Shown here piece by piece: positions 40,991 to 49,470 of a stretch of DNA of 49,470 nt; the first letter of the stretch is position 1; each line of letters opens with the position of its first letter. The position numbers and the translations under genes were made by a program. Source of the stretch: Acidobacteriota bacterium. GTDB taxonomy: Bacteria > Acidobacteriota > Vicinamibacteria > Fen-336. The notes below the pieces were generated by a model. The model worked only from the letters and a program-made list of their open reading frames with translations. It was not told the origin of the DNA and searched no databases. The stretch spans positions 1-49,470 of the forward strand of contig JAJDNV010000270.1 in the NCBI GenBank assembly GCA_022340545.1, given 5' to 3'.

Positions 40991-41460
40991 CGATCCAGAG
41001 CTTCGAGAAGGTCCTCGCGGAGCACCCCTTCTTCAAGGGTCTTCGACCCGAGCACCTCGACACGCTGGTCGGGTGCGCGGCCAACGTGAGATTCACGGCA
41101 GGGGACTTTCTGTTCCGGGAGGGACAGCGCATCGACCACTTCTGGGTCATCCGTGAGGGGAAGGTGACCGTCGAGGTGTTCGTGCCCAACAAGGGTGAGG
41201 TGACCATCGAGACGGTCGAGGGCGGCGAGGTGCTGGGCTGGTCGTGGCTGTTCCCGCCGTACAAGGCCCACTTCGACGCGAGGGCCCTCACCCACGTGCG
41301 GGCCCTGTCGCTCGACGGCGCCTGCCTGCGTGGCAAGTGCGAGAAGGACACCGTCCTCGGCTACGAGTTCATGCGGCGCTTCAACCAGCTCATCGTGGAG
41401 CGCCTCGAGGCCACCCGGATGCAGCTTCTGGACCTCTACGGCGATGACGACGCCCGATAG
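40987..41460 (+). CDS. Cyclic-nucleotide-binding-fold protein inside the hydrogenase operon
   Basis: The protein has 157 residues from GTG 40987, coupled to the beta subunit gene. It is a single cNMP-type beta-roll: [12 protein letters not shown] near residue 38, [13 protein letters not shown] near 52, then [20 protein letters not shown] near 79. A helix follows ([19 protein letters not shown]). There is no DNA-binding domain, so it is not a CRP-type regulator. The ribose-contacting Glu of canonical domains is Trp here, and the phosphate-binding Arg region reads YKAHF, so the ligand is probably not ordinary cAMP. Likely an accessory or allosteric subunit; function not shown. Confidence 0.85.
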   Translation: MTIQSFEKVLAEHPFFKGLRPEHLDTLVGCAANVRFTAGDFLFREGQRIDHFWVIREGKVTVEVFVPNKGEVTIETVEGGEVLGWSWLFPPYKAHFDARALTHVRALSLDGACLRGKCEKDTVLGYEFMRRFNQLIVERLEATRMQLLDLYGDDDAR

Positions 41461-42310
41461 CGGGACCGCCCCCGTCGCGGCGCCCCCCGACCCTATGTGG
41501 CCGGAGCCCTTCGAGGTGCGGCAGGTGGCGCGGGAGACGGGAGACACCTTCACCCTGACGCTCGTCCCCAAGGTGGGATCGCAGCCTCATCCCTTCGCCC
41601 CCGGGCAGTTCAACATGCTCTACGTCTTCGGGGTGGGCGAGGTGCCGATCTCGATCAGCGGCGACCCCGACCGGCCGGAGCTCCTGGTGCACACGATCCG
41701 CGCGGTGGGGGCCACGACCCGCGCCCTTCAGAAGCTGAAGCGGGGTGACCAGGTCGGCGTCCGCGGGCCGTTCGGGACGCGCTGGCCGGTGGACCAGGCC
41801 CACGGGCAGGATATCGTTCTCGTCGCCGGCGGCATCGGGCTCGCCCCGATCCGCCCCGTCGTCTACCACGTGCTCCGGCACCGAGCCCTCTATGGCCGGG
41901 TGGTGCTCCTGTACGGCGCGCGCACACCGCACGACATCCTCTACGCCAGGGAGCTGCGAGACTGGCGCGGCCGCTTCGACGCCGAGGTCGAGGTGACGGT
42001 GGACCGGGCCACCATCGAGTGGCAGGGCGGGGTCGGTGTCGTCACCAAGCTGATCCAGCGCTCGCCCTTTGATCCGTCGAGTGCCGTGGCCATGATCTGT
42101 GGCCCCGAGGTGATGATCCGCTTCGCTTCGCTCGCGCTCGAGAAGCGGGGCATGACGACGGCGAGCATCCATGTCTCCATGGAGCGGAACATGAAGTGCG
42201 CGGTGGGCTTGTGCGGCCACTGCCAGCTCGGCCCCCACTTCGTCTGCAAGGACGGCCCGGTGTTCCGGTACGAACGCATCGAGCCCCTCTTCGGGCTCCG
42301 GGAGGTGTGA
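41444..42310 (+). CDS. hydG: Hydrogenase gamma subunit, FAD/NAD(P)-binding reductase
   Basis: The protein has 288 residues from ATG 41444, overlapping the preceding gene by 17 bases. It transfers electrons between NAD(P)H and the iron-sulfur chain of the hydrogenase. A ferredoxin-reductase beta-barrel has [13 protein letters not shown] near residue 51 and PISISGDPD near 69. The nucleotide domain follows with [14 protein letters not shown] near 128 and MICGPEVMI near 217. The [2Fe-2S] motif near the C-terminus has four Cys in the spacing C-x4-C-x2-C-x7-C ([17 protein letters not shown]), as in PyrK and HydG of Pyrococcus hydrogenase. Confidence 0.92.
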   Translation: MTTPDSGTAPVAAPPDPMWPEPFEVRQVARETGDTFTLTLVPKVGSQPHPFAPGQFNMLYVFGVGEVPISISGDPDRPELLVHTIRAVGATTRALQKLKRGDQVGVRGPFGTRWPVDQAHGQDIVLVAGGIGLAPIRPVVYHVLRHRALYGRVVLLYGARTPHDILYARELRDWRGRFDAEVEVTVDRATIEWQGGVGVVTKLIQRSPFDPSSAVAMICGPEVMIRFASLALEKRGMTTASIHVSMERNMKCAVGLCGHCQLGPHFVCKDGPVFRYERIEPLFGLREV

Positions 42311-42311
42311 C

Positions 42312-43097
42312 GTGGCGCCGAGGCGGCCGAAGCTCGCCGTCTTCAAGTTCGCCTCCTGCGACGGCTGCCAGCTCACGCTCCTGAACTGCGAGGACGAGCT
42401 CCTGGCCATCGCCGGCGAGGTAGAGATCGCCAATTTCCTCGAGGCCTCGCGGGCGGTGGTCAAGGGGCCGTACGACCTCGCCCTGGTGGAAGGATCGATC
42501 ACGACGCCCGAGGACGCCGAGCGCATCCACAAGGTGCGTCGCATGTCCCGCACCTTGGTGACGATCGGGGCCTGCGCCACCGCCGGCGGGATCCAGGGGC
42601 TCCGGAACTTCAAGGACGTTCACGAGTTCGTCTCCTCGGTTTACGCGACCCCGGAGTACATCTCGACGCTCGAGGCCTCCACGCCCATCGCCCAGCACGT
42701 CCGCGTGGACTTCGAGCTGCGGGGCTGTCCGATCTCGAGGGCCCAGCTTCTCGAGGTCCTGGGGGCGTTCCTGCGGGGCCGACGCCCCAACATCCCGACC
42801 TACTCCCTGTGCTTCGAGTGCAAGCGGCAGGGCACGGTCTGCGTGATGGTGGCCCATGGAACGCCGTGCCTGGGTCCGGTGACCCAGGCCGGCTGCGGGG
42901 CACTGTGTCCGTCGTATCACCGCGGCTGCTATGGCTGCTTCGGGCCCATGGAGTCCCCCAACACCGCCTCCCTCGGGGCCCGCTGGGAGGCGATGGGGGC
43001 GGCGCGCCCCGATCTCGTCCGCGCCTTCCGGACCTACAACGCCGCCGCCATTCCCTTCCGGGCCGCGAGCGAGGCCTATGAGCAGCAAGAGCCGTAG
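42312..43097 (+). CDS. hydD: [NiFe] hydrogenase small (delta) subunit
   Basis: The protein has 261 residues from GTG 42312, one base after the gamma stop. The proximal 4Fe-4S cluster is made by [18 protein letters not shown] near residues 11-28, with Cys in [11 protein letters not shown] near 85 and [10 protein letters not shown] near 138. At least eight more Cys follow between about residues 165 and 215 ([36 protein letters not shown]), enough for two further clusters. It has no Tat signal, so it is cytoplasmic. It overlaps the large-subunit gene by 20 bases. Confidence 0.93.
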   Translation: MAPRRPKLAVFKFASCDGCQLTLLNCEDELLAIAGEVEIANFLEASRAVVKGPYDLALVEGSITTPEDAERIHKVRRMSRTLVTIGACATAGGIQGLRNFKDVHEFVSSVYATPEYISTLEASTPIAQHVRVDFELRGCPISRAQLLEVLGAFLRGRRPNIPTYSLCFECKRQGTVCVMVAHGTPCLGPVTQAGCGALCPSYHRGCYGCFGPMESPNTASLGARWEAMGAARPDLVRAFRTYNAAAIPFRAASEAYEQQEP

Positions 43098-44379
43098 CCG
43101 GACCATCAAGGTCGACGCCCTCGCCCGGGTCGAGGGCGAAGGCGGCCTCACCGTGCGGCTGCGGGGAGGCAAGGTCGCCGACGTCAAGCTCCGCATCTAC
43201 GAGCCGCCCCGGTTCTTCGAGGCCTTCCTTCGCGGACGGGATTTCCGTGAGGTCCCCGACATCACCGCCCGCATCTGCGGCATCTGCCCCGTGGCCTACC
43301 AGATGAGCTCCACCCACGCGATGGAGGCGGCGTGCGGGGTGAAGGTGGAAGGCTCGCTGCGGGCACTCCGGCGCCTCCTCTACTGCGGGGAGTGGATCGA
43401 GTCGCACGCCCTGCACGTCTACATGCTCCACGCCCCCGACTTCCTCGGGTACGAGAGCGCCATCCACATGGCCGCCGACCACGCGGAGGCCGTGCAGCAG
43501 GGGCTCGAGCTCAAGAGGATCGGCAACGAGCTGATGACGCTCCTCGGCGGTCGCGAGGTCCACCCGATCAACGTCCGGGTGGGGGGCTTCTATCGGGTGC
43601 CGACCCGTCGCGAGCTGGAGCCGATGGTGAAGAGGCTCGAGCGGGCCCTCGACCTCTCGCTCGAGACCGTGCGGTTCGTGGCAGGGTTCGACTTTCCGGA
43701 TTTCGAGCGGGACTACGAGTTCGTGGCGCTGCGGCACCCCGACGAGTATCCCTTCAACGAGGGACGCGTCGTCTCGAGCCGGGGCCTCGACATCCCCGTG
43801 TCCGAGTACGAGGACCACTTCATCGAGGAGCACGTCCCCCACTCCACCGCGCTCCACTCGGTGCGCAAGGGGCACGGGGCTTACTACGTGGGTCCGATGG
43901 CGCGCTACAGCCTGAACTTCGATGCACTCCCCGAGGTGGCCCAGGCTGCAGCCAGGGAGGCCGGCCTCGGACCGGTCTGCCGCAATCCGTTCAAGAGCAT
44001 CGTCGTGCGCGCGGTCGAGCTCGTCTTCGCCTGCCACGAGGCGCTGCGCATCATCGGGTCCTACGAGCCGCCGGAGAGGCCGGCGGAGGCGGTCGCACCG
44101 CGGGCAGGTACGGGGCACGGGGCCTCGGAGGCCCCGCGGGGCCTTCTCTATCACCGGTATCGGATCGATGGGTCGGGCACGGTCGAAGCCGCGAAGATCG
44201 TGGCCCCGACCTCGCAGAACCAGAAGACAGTAGAAAACGATCTTTGGCACCTCGTGCCGTCCCACCTCGACCTGCCGAAGGACGAGCTCACGTGGCGCTG
44301 CGAGCAGGCGGTCCGCAACTACGACCCGTGCATCTCCTGCTCGGCCCACTTCCTGAAGCTGGAGGTCGTCGAGGAGTGA
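43078..44379 (+). CDS. hydA: [NiFe] hydrogenase large (alpha) subunit
   Basis: The 433-residue catalytic subunit starts at ATG 43078. The nickel-iron ligands are the N-terminal [10 protein letters not shown] (near residue 64) and C-terminal DPCISCSAH (near 416). [10 protein letters not shown] segment near residue 14 is the family's L0 motif. A nine-residue tail (FLKLEVVEE) follows His and should be cut off after nickel insertion by the protease encoded next. Group 3b is the most likely type, because of the beta/gamma/delta/alpha gene set. Nickel-insertion genes hypA-F are not in the window. Confidence 0.95.
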   Translation: MSSKSRSRTIKVDALARVEGEGGLTVRLRGGKVADVKLRIYEPPRFFEAFLRGRDFREVPDITARICGICPVAYQMSSTHAMEAACGVKVEGSLRALRRLLYCGEWIESHALHVYMLHAPDFLGYESAIHMAADHAEAVQQGLELKRIGNELMTLLGGREVHPINVRVGGFYRVPTRRELEPMVKRLERALDLSLETVRFVAGFDFPDFERDYEFVALRHPDEYPFNEGRVVSSRGLDIPVSEYEDHFIEEHVPHSTALHSVRKGHGAYYVGPMARYSLNFDALPEVAQAAAREAGLGPVCRNPFKSIVVRAVELVFACHEALRIIGSYEPPERPAEAVAPRAGTGHGASEAPRGLLYHRYRIDGSGTVEAAKIVAPTSQNQKTVENDLWHLVPSHLDLPKDELTWRCEQAVRNYDPCISCSAHFLKLEVVEE

Positions 44380-44933
44380 CGGTCGTGATCGGCATCGGAA
44401 ACCCCGATCGCGGCGACGACGGGGTCGGCCGCGTGCTCGCGCGCCGCCTCCGCGCCCTGGCCGCGCCCGGGCTCGAGGTGCGCGAATGCAACGGCGAGGC
44501 CACGGGGCTCATGGCGGCGTGGGAGGGCGCCAAGGAGGTGGTTCTCGTCGACGCCTGCCGCGGGGCGGGCCCCCCGGGCAGCATCCACGAGCTCGATGTC
44601 ACCAAGATCGGAGGCTCCGGCGCGCGGCCCCTGCGACACGGGTCCACCCACTCCTTCGGGGTGGCCACCGCCATCGGCCTCGCCCGCGCTCTCGTCTGTC
44701 TTCCGCCCCGGCTCGTCCTCTACGCAATCGAAGGCCGTCGCTTCGGAGAGGGCGCCGGGCTGTCGCCCGAGGCCGAGCGGGCGGTGGACGAGGTCACGAC
44801 CCTCCTCATCCGGCGCTTCCCGGGGGCGGAGCAACGACCCCAGGGTGGCCGCAGCCGATCGGCTATCGCTCGATCCAGCCACCTCCGAGGCAGACCTCGC
44901 CGTCGTAGAAGACCGCGGCCTGTCCGGGCGTGA
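44376..44933 (+). CDS. Hydrogenase maturation protease
   Basis: The protein has 185 residues from GTG 44376, overlapping the large-subunit stop (GTGA). It removes the large subunit's C-terminal tail. Family motifs are [16 protein letters not shown] at 4-19 with metal-binding Asp, [15 protein letters not shown] near 55 and [15 protein letters not shown] near 89 with His. The last ~30 codons are Arg-rich and lie antisense to the mnmA end. They may be a read-through tail rather than part of the fold, which would normally end near residue 155. The protein belongs to the HyaD/HycI family. Confidence 0.9.
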   Translation: MTVVIGIGNPDRGDDGVGRVLARRLRALAAPGLEVRECNGEATGLMAAWEGAKEVVLVDACRGAGPPGSIHELDVTKIGGSGARPLRHGSTHSFGVATAIGLARALVCLPPRLVLYAIEGRRFGEGAGLSPEAERAVDEVTTLLIRRFPGAEQRPQGGRSRSAIARSSHLRGRPRRRRRPRPVRA

Positions 44934-45933
44934 TCGCCCGCTGGGGCTCGTCGAAGATCACCTCGACGCGGGCCTCGCCCAGGGGACGCAGCGAGGCCGG
45001 CGCCTCCGCGTGGCGATAGCGGATCCGCACGTCGGCACGTCGCCGGCCGGTCGGCGCCGGAGCGGACAACCAGTTGACGTCCCGGGCCACGAGCCGATCG
45101 CCGAGAAGCGCGTCTTCCTCCCCAACCACGACGGTGCGCTCTTCCGGTTGGACCGCCAGCACGTAGAGCGGTCGGGGAGACGTCAGGCCAAGGCCACGGC
45201 GCTGGCCCACCGTGAAACCGTGGATGCCCTGGTGCCTTCCGAGCTCCCGGCCCGCGGCGTCGACGATCGCCCCCCCGCGGTCCGCCGGTGGCACCTGCCG
45301 CTCGACGAAGGCGGCGTAGTCGCCGTCGGGGACGAAGCAGATCTCCTGGCTCTCGGCCTTGTCGGCGACGGGCAGGTCCCGTTCCCGGGCGAGCTGGCGG
45401 ACCGCGGTCTTCTCCAGGTCGCCCACCGGGAAGAGCGCGAGCGCCAGCTGCTCCTGGGTCAGCCCGAACAGGAAGTACGACTGGTCCTTGGTGCGGTCGC
45501 GTCCCCGGAGAAGACGGTAGCGGCCCCCATCCCCGTCGCGGTCCTTGCGGGCATAGTGACCGGTGGCGACACCCTCCGCGCCGAGCGCGCGGGTCTTCTC
45601 GACGAGGCTGGCGAACTTGACCACGGTGTTGCAGTGCGCGCACGGGAGGGGCGTTCGCCCTTCGAGGTAGTCCCGTACGAACGGCGAGACGACCCCGTCG
45701 TGGAACGACTCCTCGAGCTTCATGACGTAGTGGGGAATCCCGAGGCGCGCCGCGACCGCCTTCGCGTCGTGGAAGTCCTCGAGCGCGCAACAGCGCCCGA
45801 ACGACGGCGCGGTGCCCTCCGTCTGGTCGTGGAGCTGCATCGAGACCCCGATGACGTCGCGCCCTTCCTCTCTGACCAGGGCAGCCGCCACCGAGGAGTC
45901 AACGCCCCCCGACATCGCCACGACGACCCGCAT
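44863..45933 (-). CDS. mnmA: tRNA-specific 2-thiouridylase
   Basis: MnmA puts sulfur on U34 of Lys, Glu and Gln tRNAs. The protein has 356 residues from ATG 45933. The PP-loop [15 protein letters not shown] is at 6-20. The two active-site Cys are in [13 protein letters not shown] near 99 and [12 protein letters not shown] near 195, with GHYARK near 126 and [10 protein letters not shown] near 148. The C-terminal part, with [13 protein letters not shown] and [15 protein letters not shown], fits the tRNA-binding domain. The sulfur may come from the cysteine desulfurase at 34.8 kb. Its 3' end overlaps the hydrogenase protease gene by 71 bases on the opposite strand. Confidence 0.96.
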   Translation of the reverse strand: MRVVVAMSGGVDSSVAAALVREEGRDVIGVSMQLHDQTEGTAPSFGRCCALEDFHDAKAVAARLGIPHYVMKLEESFHDGVVSPFVRDYLEGRTPLPCAHCNTVVKFASLVEKTRALGAEGVATGHYARKDRDGDGGRYRLLRGRDRTKDQSYFLFGLTQEQLALALFPVGDLEKTAVRQLARERDLPVADKAESQEICFVPDGDYAAFVERQVPPADRGGAIVDAAGRELGRHQGIHGFTVGQRRGLGLTSPRPLYVLAVQPEERTVVVGEEDALLGDRLVARDVNWLSAPAPTGRRRADVRIRYRHAEAPASLRPLGEARVEVIFDEPQRAITPGQAAVFYDGEVCLGGGWIER

Positions 45934-45955
45934 CGGTCCAGTATAGGGGCGCCGG

Positions 45956-46660
45956 TCAGGTGTCCTGGCCACGCAGGTGGTCGAGGGCCCGCTGCGCCGC
46001 TTCCTGCTGCGCCGCCTTCTTCGAAGAGCCCTCTCCTTCGGTGACGAGACCGTCGTCGAGGCGGCACTCGACGCGGAAGTGGCGGCGGTGGCTCGGCCCC
46101 ACCTCGGCGGCGACGAGGTACTCGGGGACGGGTCGTCCCCGGCCCTGCAGCAGCTCCTGCAGCGCGCTTTTCGCGTCTTCGGTCGCCTCGGCGCTCTCCA
46201 CGTCCCGGGCGAACTCGTCGCGGATGAAACGGTGTACAGCCTCGAAGCCCCCATCGAGGTAGAGGGCGGCGATCAGCGCCTCGTAGGCGTTGGCCCCGAG
46301 AGCCGACTTGGACCGCCCGCCCGTCCTCTCCTCGCCCCGTCCAAGCAGGATCAGATCGGGCAGGCCGAGCTCGGCCGCGTGCCGGGCGAGGCTCGGTGTG
46401 GACACGAGGCGGGCCCGGTGCCGGCTCTTGGGGCCCTCCGCCCCATCGGGGTCGCGACGGTGGAGAAGGTCGGTCACGACGAGCCCGAGCACGGCATCGC
46501 CCAGGAACTCGAGGGCCTCGTTGTCACCGGTTCCCGAGGCTCCCTCCTCGTGGGCACGGCTGGCATGGGTCAGCGCGCGGTCCAGCAGGCCGAGGTCGCC
46601 GAAGTGGTAGCCGAGGCGACGCTCCAGGGCGTGGAGCCGTTTCTCCCTCTCGCCGGTCAC
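45956..46660 (-). CDS. rnc: Ribonuclease III
   Basis: RNase III cuts double-stranded RNA in rRNA and mRNA processing. The protein has 234 residues from GTG 46660, overlapping the phosphatase stop. The catalytic signature [16 protein letters not shown] is near residues 46-61, and metal-binding residues follow in [16 protein letters not shown] near 123. The dsRNA-binding domain fills the last 70 residues ([35 protein letters not shown]). mnmA follows 22 bases downstream. Confidence 0.96.
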   Translation of the reverse strand: MTGEREKRLHALERRLGYHFGDLGLLDRALTHASRAHEEGASGTGDNEALEFLGDAVLGLVVTDLLHRRDPDGAEGPKSRHRARLVSTPSLARHAAELGLPDLILLGRGEERTGGRSKSALGANAYEALIAALYLDGGFEAVHRFIRDEFARDVESAEATEDAKSALQELLQGRGRPVPEYLVAAEVGPSHRRHFRVECRLDDGLVTEGEGSSKKAAQQEAAQRALDHLRGQDT

Positions 46661-48741
46661 GGGGCCGACTCTTCCTCCACCACCTTGAGCACCACCATCG
46701 TCAGGTCGTCGTGGGGGGCGGCGTCGCCCACGAAGCGCTCGACCTCCTCGACGATGCGGGCCCGGAGCTGCTCGCTCGTCAATCCCTCGCTTTCCTCGAG
46801 GATTCGTCGGAGCCGGCCCTCACCGAACAGCTCGGCGCCCTCGTTCATGGCCTCGGACAGGCCGTCGGTGAAGAAGAGAAAGAAGTCGCCCGGGTCGAGC
46901 GGGACCTCCTCCTCCTCGAGGATCCGCTCGAAGGCGTCTCCGGGGTCCAGCCCGAGCCCGAGCCCGGGTGGGGTCAGGACCCGCGTCTTCCCGGTCCGGG
47001 CCTCGAGGTGGATGAGCGGGTTGTGGCCGGCACGGGCGAAGCGCATGCGCCGCTCGGCGATGTCCACGATCGCGTAGGTCATGGTCACGAACGTCCGGGA
47101 GTCCATGCTCTCGGCGAGAATCCGGTTGGCCTCGACGAGCAGCCGGGCCGGAGAGTCGTAGATCCGGGAGAGCGAAAGCACGAGCCCCTTGAGCTCCGCC
47201 ATGTAGAGCGCGGCCGAGGTGCCCTTGCCGGAGACGTCGGCCACCAGGACCCCCATTCGGGTGTCGCTGAGCGGCAGCACGTCGTAGTAGTCGCCGCCCA
47301 CCTCCGTCGCGGGGATGCAGAGGGCGGCCACCCGCATGCCGGGGAGGGTGGAGAGCGTCCCCCCGGGGAGGAGGCTCATCTGGATCTCCCGGGCAATGCG
47401 CAGCTCCTCCTCGAGGCGCTCCTTCTCGGCTTGCTCGCGCATGAGATCCCGGATCCCACTGGACATCAGGTTGAATGACTCCGCGAGGTCTCCGAGCTGG
47501 TCGCGAGACCGGATCCGGATCGTGTGGTCGAAGTCCCCCTGCCGCAGGCGCTGTGTCCCCAACGACAGCTCGTGCACCCCTCGCGTGATCGAGCGGGCGA
47601 GCATGAGCCCGAGCATCAACGCCACGCCGTACATGACGAGGAAGACCAGGCCCACGATGCCCAGCGCAAAGAGAAGCAGGTCGGGCAGGGTCCGCGGTCC
47701 GGCCTCCCGAGGCAGGAGGCCGGGCGACAGCCTCCGCACGAGATCGAGGGGCTGATACTGAAAGGTGAGCGGCCGACCCCCGAAGACCCTCGTCTCCCCG
47801 GTCTCCCAGTCGGTGCGCGCCGGAAAGGCCACGAAGGCGAGACCCGACGACGACGCCATCGACGTGGTGGCGGTCTGGCCCTCATCCCTGATCACGATCT
47901 CGATCCCGCTTTCGGGGGGGGACGTGTCCGGCTCCCCGGCCGTTCCCGTCGTCGACCCCGTGCCCGGGGTGAAGGGGCGCGCTCCCGTTCGGCGCTCGAG
48001 CTCGGCGAAGAACCGCTCGTCTGCGGGCACGTCGACGATGAGGGCGGTCTCTTCCCGCCCCCACACCCCACGCACCACATCTCCCTTCGACGTCTCCCCG
48101 CCGGGGGCGCCCCTGACCAGGCCGGCGAAGCCGGGGCCGACCCACCAGGCCGGCAGCGCGCGAGGAGCGTCGCCCGAGGCCGCGACCACGCGACCCTTCC
48201 GCAGGAGCGTCCACGACACCTCAGGGTGACGCGCACCGGCAGGGGCGAGGCGCTCCGGGAGGACGGCGGCGGCGGCCTCGTCGCTCGCGGGCAGGCCGGC
48301 CAGGGCGCTCCGGGCATTCGCCCGCAGGATCTCGGCCTCACGATCGATGTCCTCGGTCACCATGTGCGAGGCCACCAGGCCCATGAAGAGGACCGCCCCG
48401 ATGCTCAGGAAGAGGCTCAGGAGGACAACGGGGACCAGCGCCACGAACAGGTAGGACAGGAGTAGCTTGGTCCTGATCCGCCAGAGGAAGCGTGCGGACA
48501 CCCAGCGCAGGCCACGCCAGAGCCCCCAGAGCGCGGCGATCCCGAGGACGAGATGGGCCAGAACGCTCAGGGGCGCGGGGGCGCCCAGGCCGACGAGGCC
48601 CAGCAGGGCGTCGAGCAGCCAGACGGCGAGGGCGCCGAGGAGGATGCGACCCCGCCAGGTCCCGGTCAGAGAGTGACGCAGTCTCGCCTTCAGCGGCGGG
48701 GCTGGGAGCGCGGGCGTCGCGGGCAGGACGGGGCGCACCAT
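46657..48741 (-). CDS. RsbU-type PP2C phosphatase with membrane sensor and HAMP domain
   Basis: About 694 residues from ATG 48741. An ATG nine codons earlier (48768) is equally possible and neither has a clear ribosome site. The N-terminal third has membrane helices around residues 35-125 and an extracytoplasmic sensor region follows. A third helix lies near 360, then HAMP (ITRGVHELSLGTQRLRQGDF). A short coiled-coil precedes the SpoIIE/PP2C domain (about 465-690) with EVGGDYYDVLPL and LVADVSGKGTSAALYMAELK. Such proteins dephosphorylate anti-sigma antagonists in partner-switching systems. No anti-sigma partner is nearby. Confidence 0.92.
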   Translation of the reverse strand: MVRPVLPATPALPAPPLKARLRHSLTGTWRGRILLGALAVWLLDALLGLVGLGAPAPLSVLAHLVLGIAALWGLWRGLRWVSARFLWRIRTKLLLSYLFVALVPVVLLSLFLSIGAVLFMGLVASHMVTEDIDREAEILRANARSALAGLPASDEAAAAVLPERLAPAGARHPEVSWTLLRKGRVVAASGDAPRALPAWWVGPGFAGLVRGAPGGETSKGDVVRGVWGREETALIVDVPADERFFAELERRTGARPFTPGTGSTTGTAGEPDTSPPESGIEIVIRDEGQTATTSMASSSGLAFVAFPARTDWETGETRVFGGRPLTFQYQPLDLVRRLSPGLLPREAGPRTLPDLLLFALGIVGLVFLVMYGVALMLGLMLARSITRGVHELSLGTQRLRQGDFDHTIRIRSRDQLGDLAESFNLMSSGIRDLMREQAEKERLEEELRIAREIQMSLLPGGTLSTLPGMRVAALCIPATEVGGDYYDVLPLSDTRMGVLVADVSGKGTSAALYMAELKGLVLSLSRIYDSPARLLVEANRILAESMDSRTFVTMTYAIVDIAERRMRFARAGHNPLIHLEARTGKTRVLTPPGLGLGLDPGDAFERILEEEEVPLDPGDFFLFFTDGLSEAMNEGAELFGEGRLRRILEESEGLTSEQLRARIVEEVERFVGDAAPHDDLTMVVLKVVEEESAP

Positions 48742-48771
48742 CAGGGCGAATGTAGCACCGCGACGCATTCG

Positions 48772-48800
48772 TTGACAGCAGCCGGTGCCTCGGCTAGCGT
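48772..48800 (+). promoter_or_regulatory. Possible sigma-70 promoter of the GspC-like gene
   Basis: A perfect TTGACA (48772-48777) and TAGCGT (48795-48800, three of six) are 17 bases apart. The start of transcription would be near 48807, only about six bases from the ATG, so the mRNA would be nearly leaderless. The weak -10 makes this tentative. Confidence 0.35.
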
Positions 48801-48812
48801 CGCTCGAGGATC

Positions 48813-49442
48813 ATGCTGCTTCTGCTCGTTCTGCTCGCGCAGGCTGTCTCGGCCCCGGCGGATCTGACCGCGGTCGGCGTGGTGCTCGCGCAGTCTCCGG
48901 AGCGATCGGTGGCCGTGCTGCGTTCGGACGGCCGGACGCGGGTCGTGTCGGTGGGCGACACCGTCTTTGGCGGTCGGGTCCTCACGGTGTCCAGGAACGG
49001 CGTGCGACTCGTGTTCGGTGGCGAGCGGGTGGACGTCCCCGTGCGCAGCACGGGCCCTGCACCGGCGTTCCCAAGAACGGCGGCCCAGGCTGCGGCTCCC
49101 GAGCCACCCCCCGAGGATCAACCCCCTCGGGTCATGAAGCGCGAGGAGGTGCAGCGCCGCCTCGGCGAGGAGATGAACCGTATCCTGTCCGAGACCGCGA
49201 TACGGCCGGTGACGGAGGACGGGCGCGTCGTCGGGGTACGGCTCACCCGCGTGGCCCAGGACAGCCTGCTCACCGACGCCGGGCTGCGCTCGGGCGACGT
49301 GCTCACCAACATCAACGGTACCGAGATCGACGGCATGGCCACGCTCATCAGCCTGTGGCCGCGCCTTCAGGGAGCGACCTCGCTCCTGGCGAAGGGTCTG
49401 CGCGACGGGCGTCCCTTCTCGATCTCGTTGAATCTGCAGTAG
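48813..49442 (+). CDS. GspC-like type II secretion/PDZ protein
   Basis: The protein has 209 residues from ATG 48813. It has a short hydrophobic N-terminus (MLLLLVLLAQAVSA) that may be a signal or anchor. The HR-type domain follows: DLTAVGVVLAQSPERSVAVL near residues 17-36, then VVSVGDTVFGGRVLTV and VRLVFGGERVDV. A Pro/Glu-rich linker leads to a PDZ domain with VRLTRVAQDSLLTDAGLRSGD, LTNINGTEIDG and DGRPFSISLNL. This layout is that of GspC, which couples the inner-membrane part of the type II secretion system to its secretin. The gene is shorter than many GspC. A gspD would be expected just outside the window. Confidence 0.6.
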   Translation: MLLLLVLLAQAVSAPADLTAVGVVLAQSPERSVAVLRSDGRTRVVSVGDTVFGGRVLTVSRNGVRLVFGGERVDVPVRSTGPAPAFPRTAAQAAAPEPPPEDQPPRVMKREEVQRRLGEEMNRILSETAIRPVTEDGRVVGVRLTRVAQDSLLTDAGLRSGDVLTNINGTEIDGMATLISLWPRLQGATSLLAKGLRDGRPFSISLNLQ

Positions 49443-49470
49443 TGGGCCTCCCGGCTCCGGCACGAGGGGC

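Noticed and set aside
42610-44349. A 579-codon open frame on the minus strand
   Set aside because: It is antisense to the hydrogenase small and large subunits, whose nickel and cluster motifs are certain.

Overview
The window is GC-rich bacterial chromosome packed with housekeeping genes and some accessory genes. The organism is very probably a didermic, pilus-bearing bacterium. This is inferred from Kdo synthesis genes (kdsA, kdsD, a kdsB remnant), lapB, a complete pilMNOPQ set with an outer-membrane secretin, and a probable GspC. The gene mix (roadblock protein, YfhO-type membrane protein, group 3b-type hydrogenase, FHA and RsbU-type signalling) would fit Acidobacteriota or a deltaproteobacterial-type lineage. 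The sequence alone does not decide between them. No tRNA, rRNA, CRISPR array, transposase or prophage gene was recognised.

Layout. 1-4.7 kb (minus): a membrane sulfatase-family protein cut by the window edge, and a membrane-fused spermidine synthase-like protein. 4.7-11.4 kb (plus): a Kdo/envelope run with kdsB reduced to a 72-codon in-frame remnant, then pyrG, kdsA, a polytopic membrane protein, kdsD and lapB. 11.4-18.5 kb (minus): coaE fused to a degenerate ADP-ribosylglycohydrolase-like tail, folD, and three envelope-type genes (GT-C-like protein, methyltransferase, YfhO-like protein). The envelope genes overlap the end of accBC. 18.5-29.1 kb (minus): accB-accC with its own sigma-70 promoter, and the pilMNOPQ cluster extended by two lipoproteins, a TPR protein and a roadblock protein. 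29.0-29.7 kb is a noncoding stretch rich in inverted and direct repeats. 29.7-33.0 kb (minus): crotonase, DUF2007, acyl-CoA dehydrogenase, glpX. 33.2-36.0 kb (plus): pncB and a cysteine desulfurase. 36.4-37.4 kb (minus): lipA and a very acidic small protein. 37.6-39.7 kb (plus): a zinc-ribbon/FHA protein and a group II PLP decarboxylase. 39.7-44.9 kb (plus): a six-gene NAD(P)-linked [NiFe] hydrogenase operon behind a sigma-54-type promoter. 44.9-48.8 kb (minus): mnmA, rnc and an RsbU-type phosphatase. The window ends with a GspC-like gene (plus).

How genes work together. The hydrogenase operon encodes beta, gamma, small and large subunits of a cytoplasmic group 3b-type enzyme, plus its maturation protease. 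A stand-alone cyclic-nucleotide-binding-fold protein sits between beta and gamma and lacks the usual ligand residues. PilM-N-O-P-Q form the type IV pilus alignment complex and secretin, and the genes downstream may be accessory. KdsD and KdsA make Kdo-8-phosphate, but the next enzymes (KdsC, functional KdsB) are not here.

A recurring feature is the 4-base stop/start overlap of the form NTGA. It occurs at sixteen junctions and was used to set many GTG and TTG starts. It also points to one probable CTG start; a second CTG start is proposed from protein alignment.
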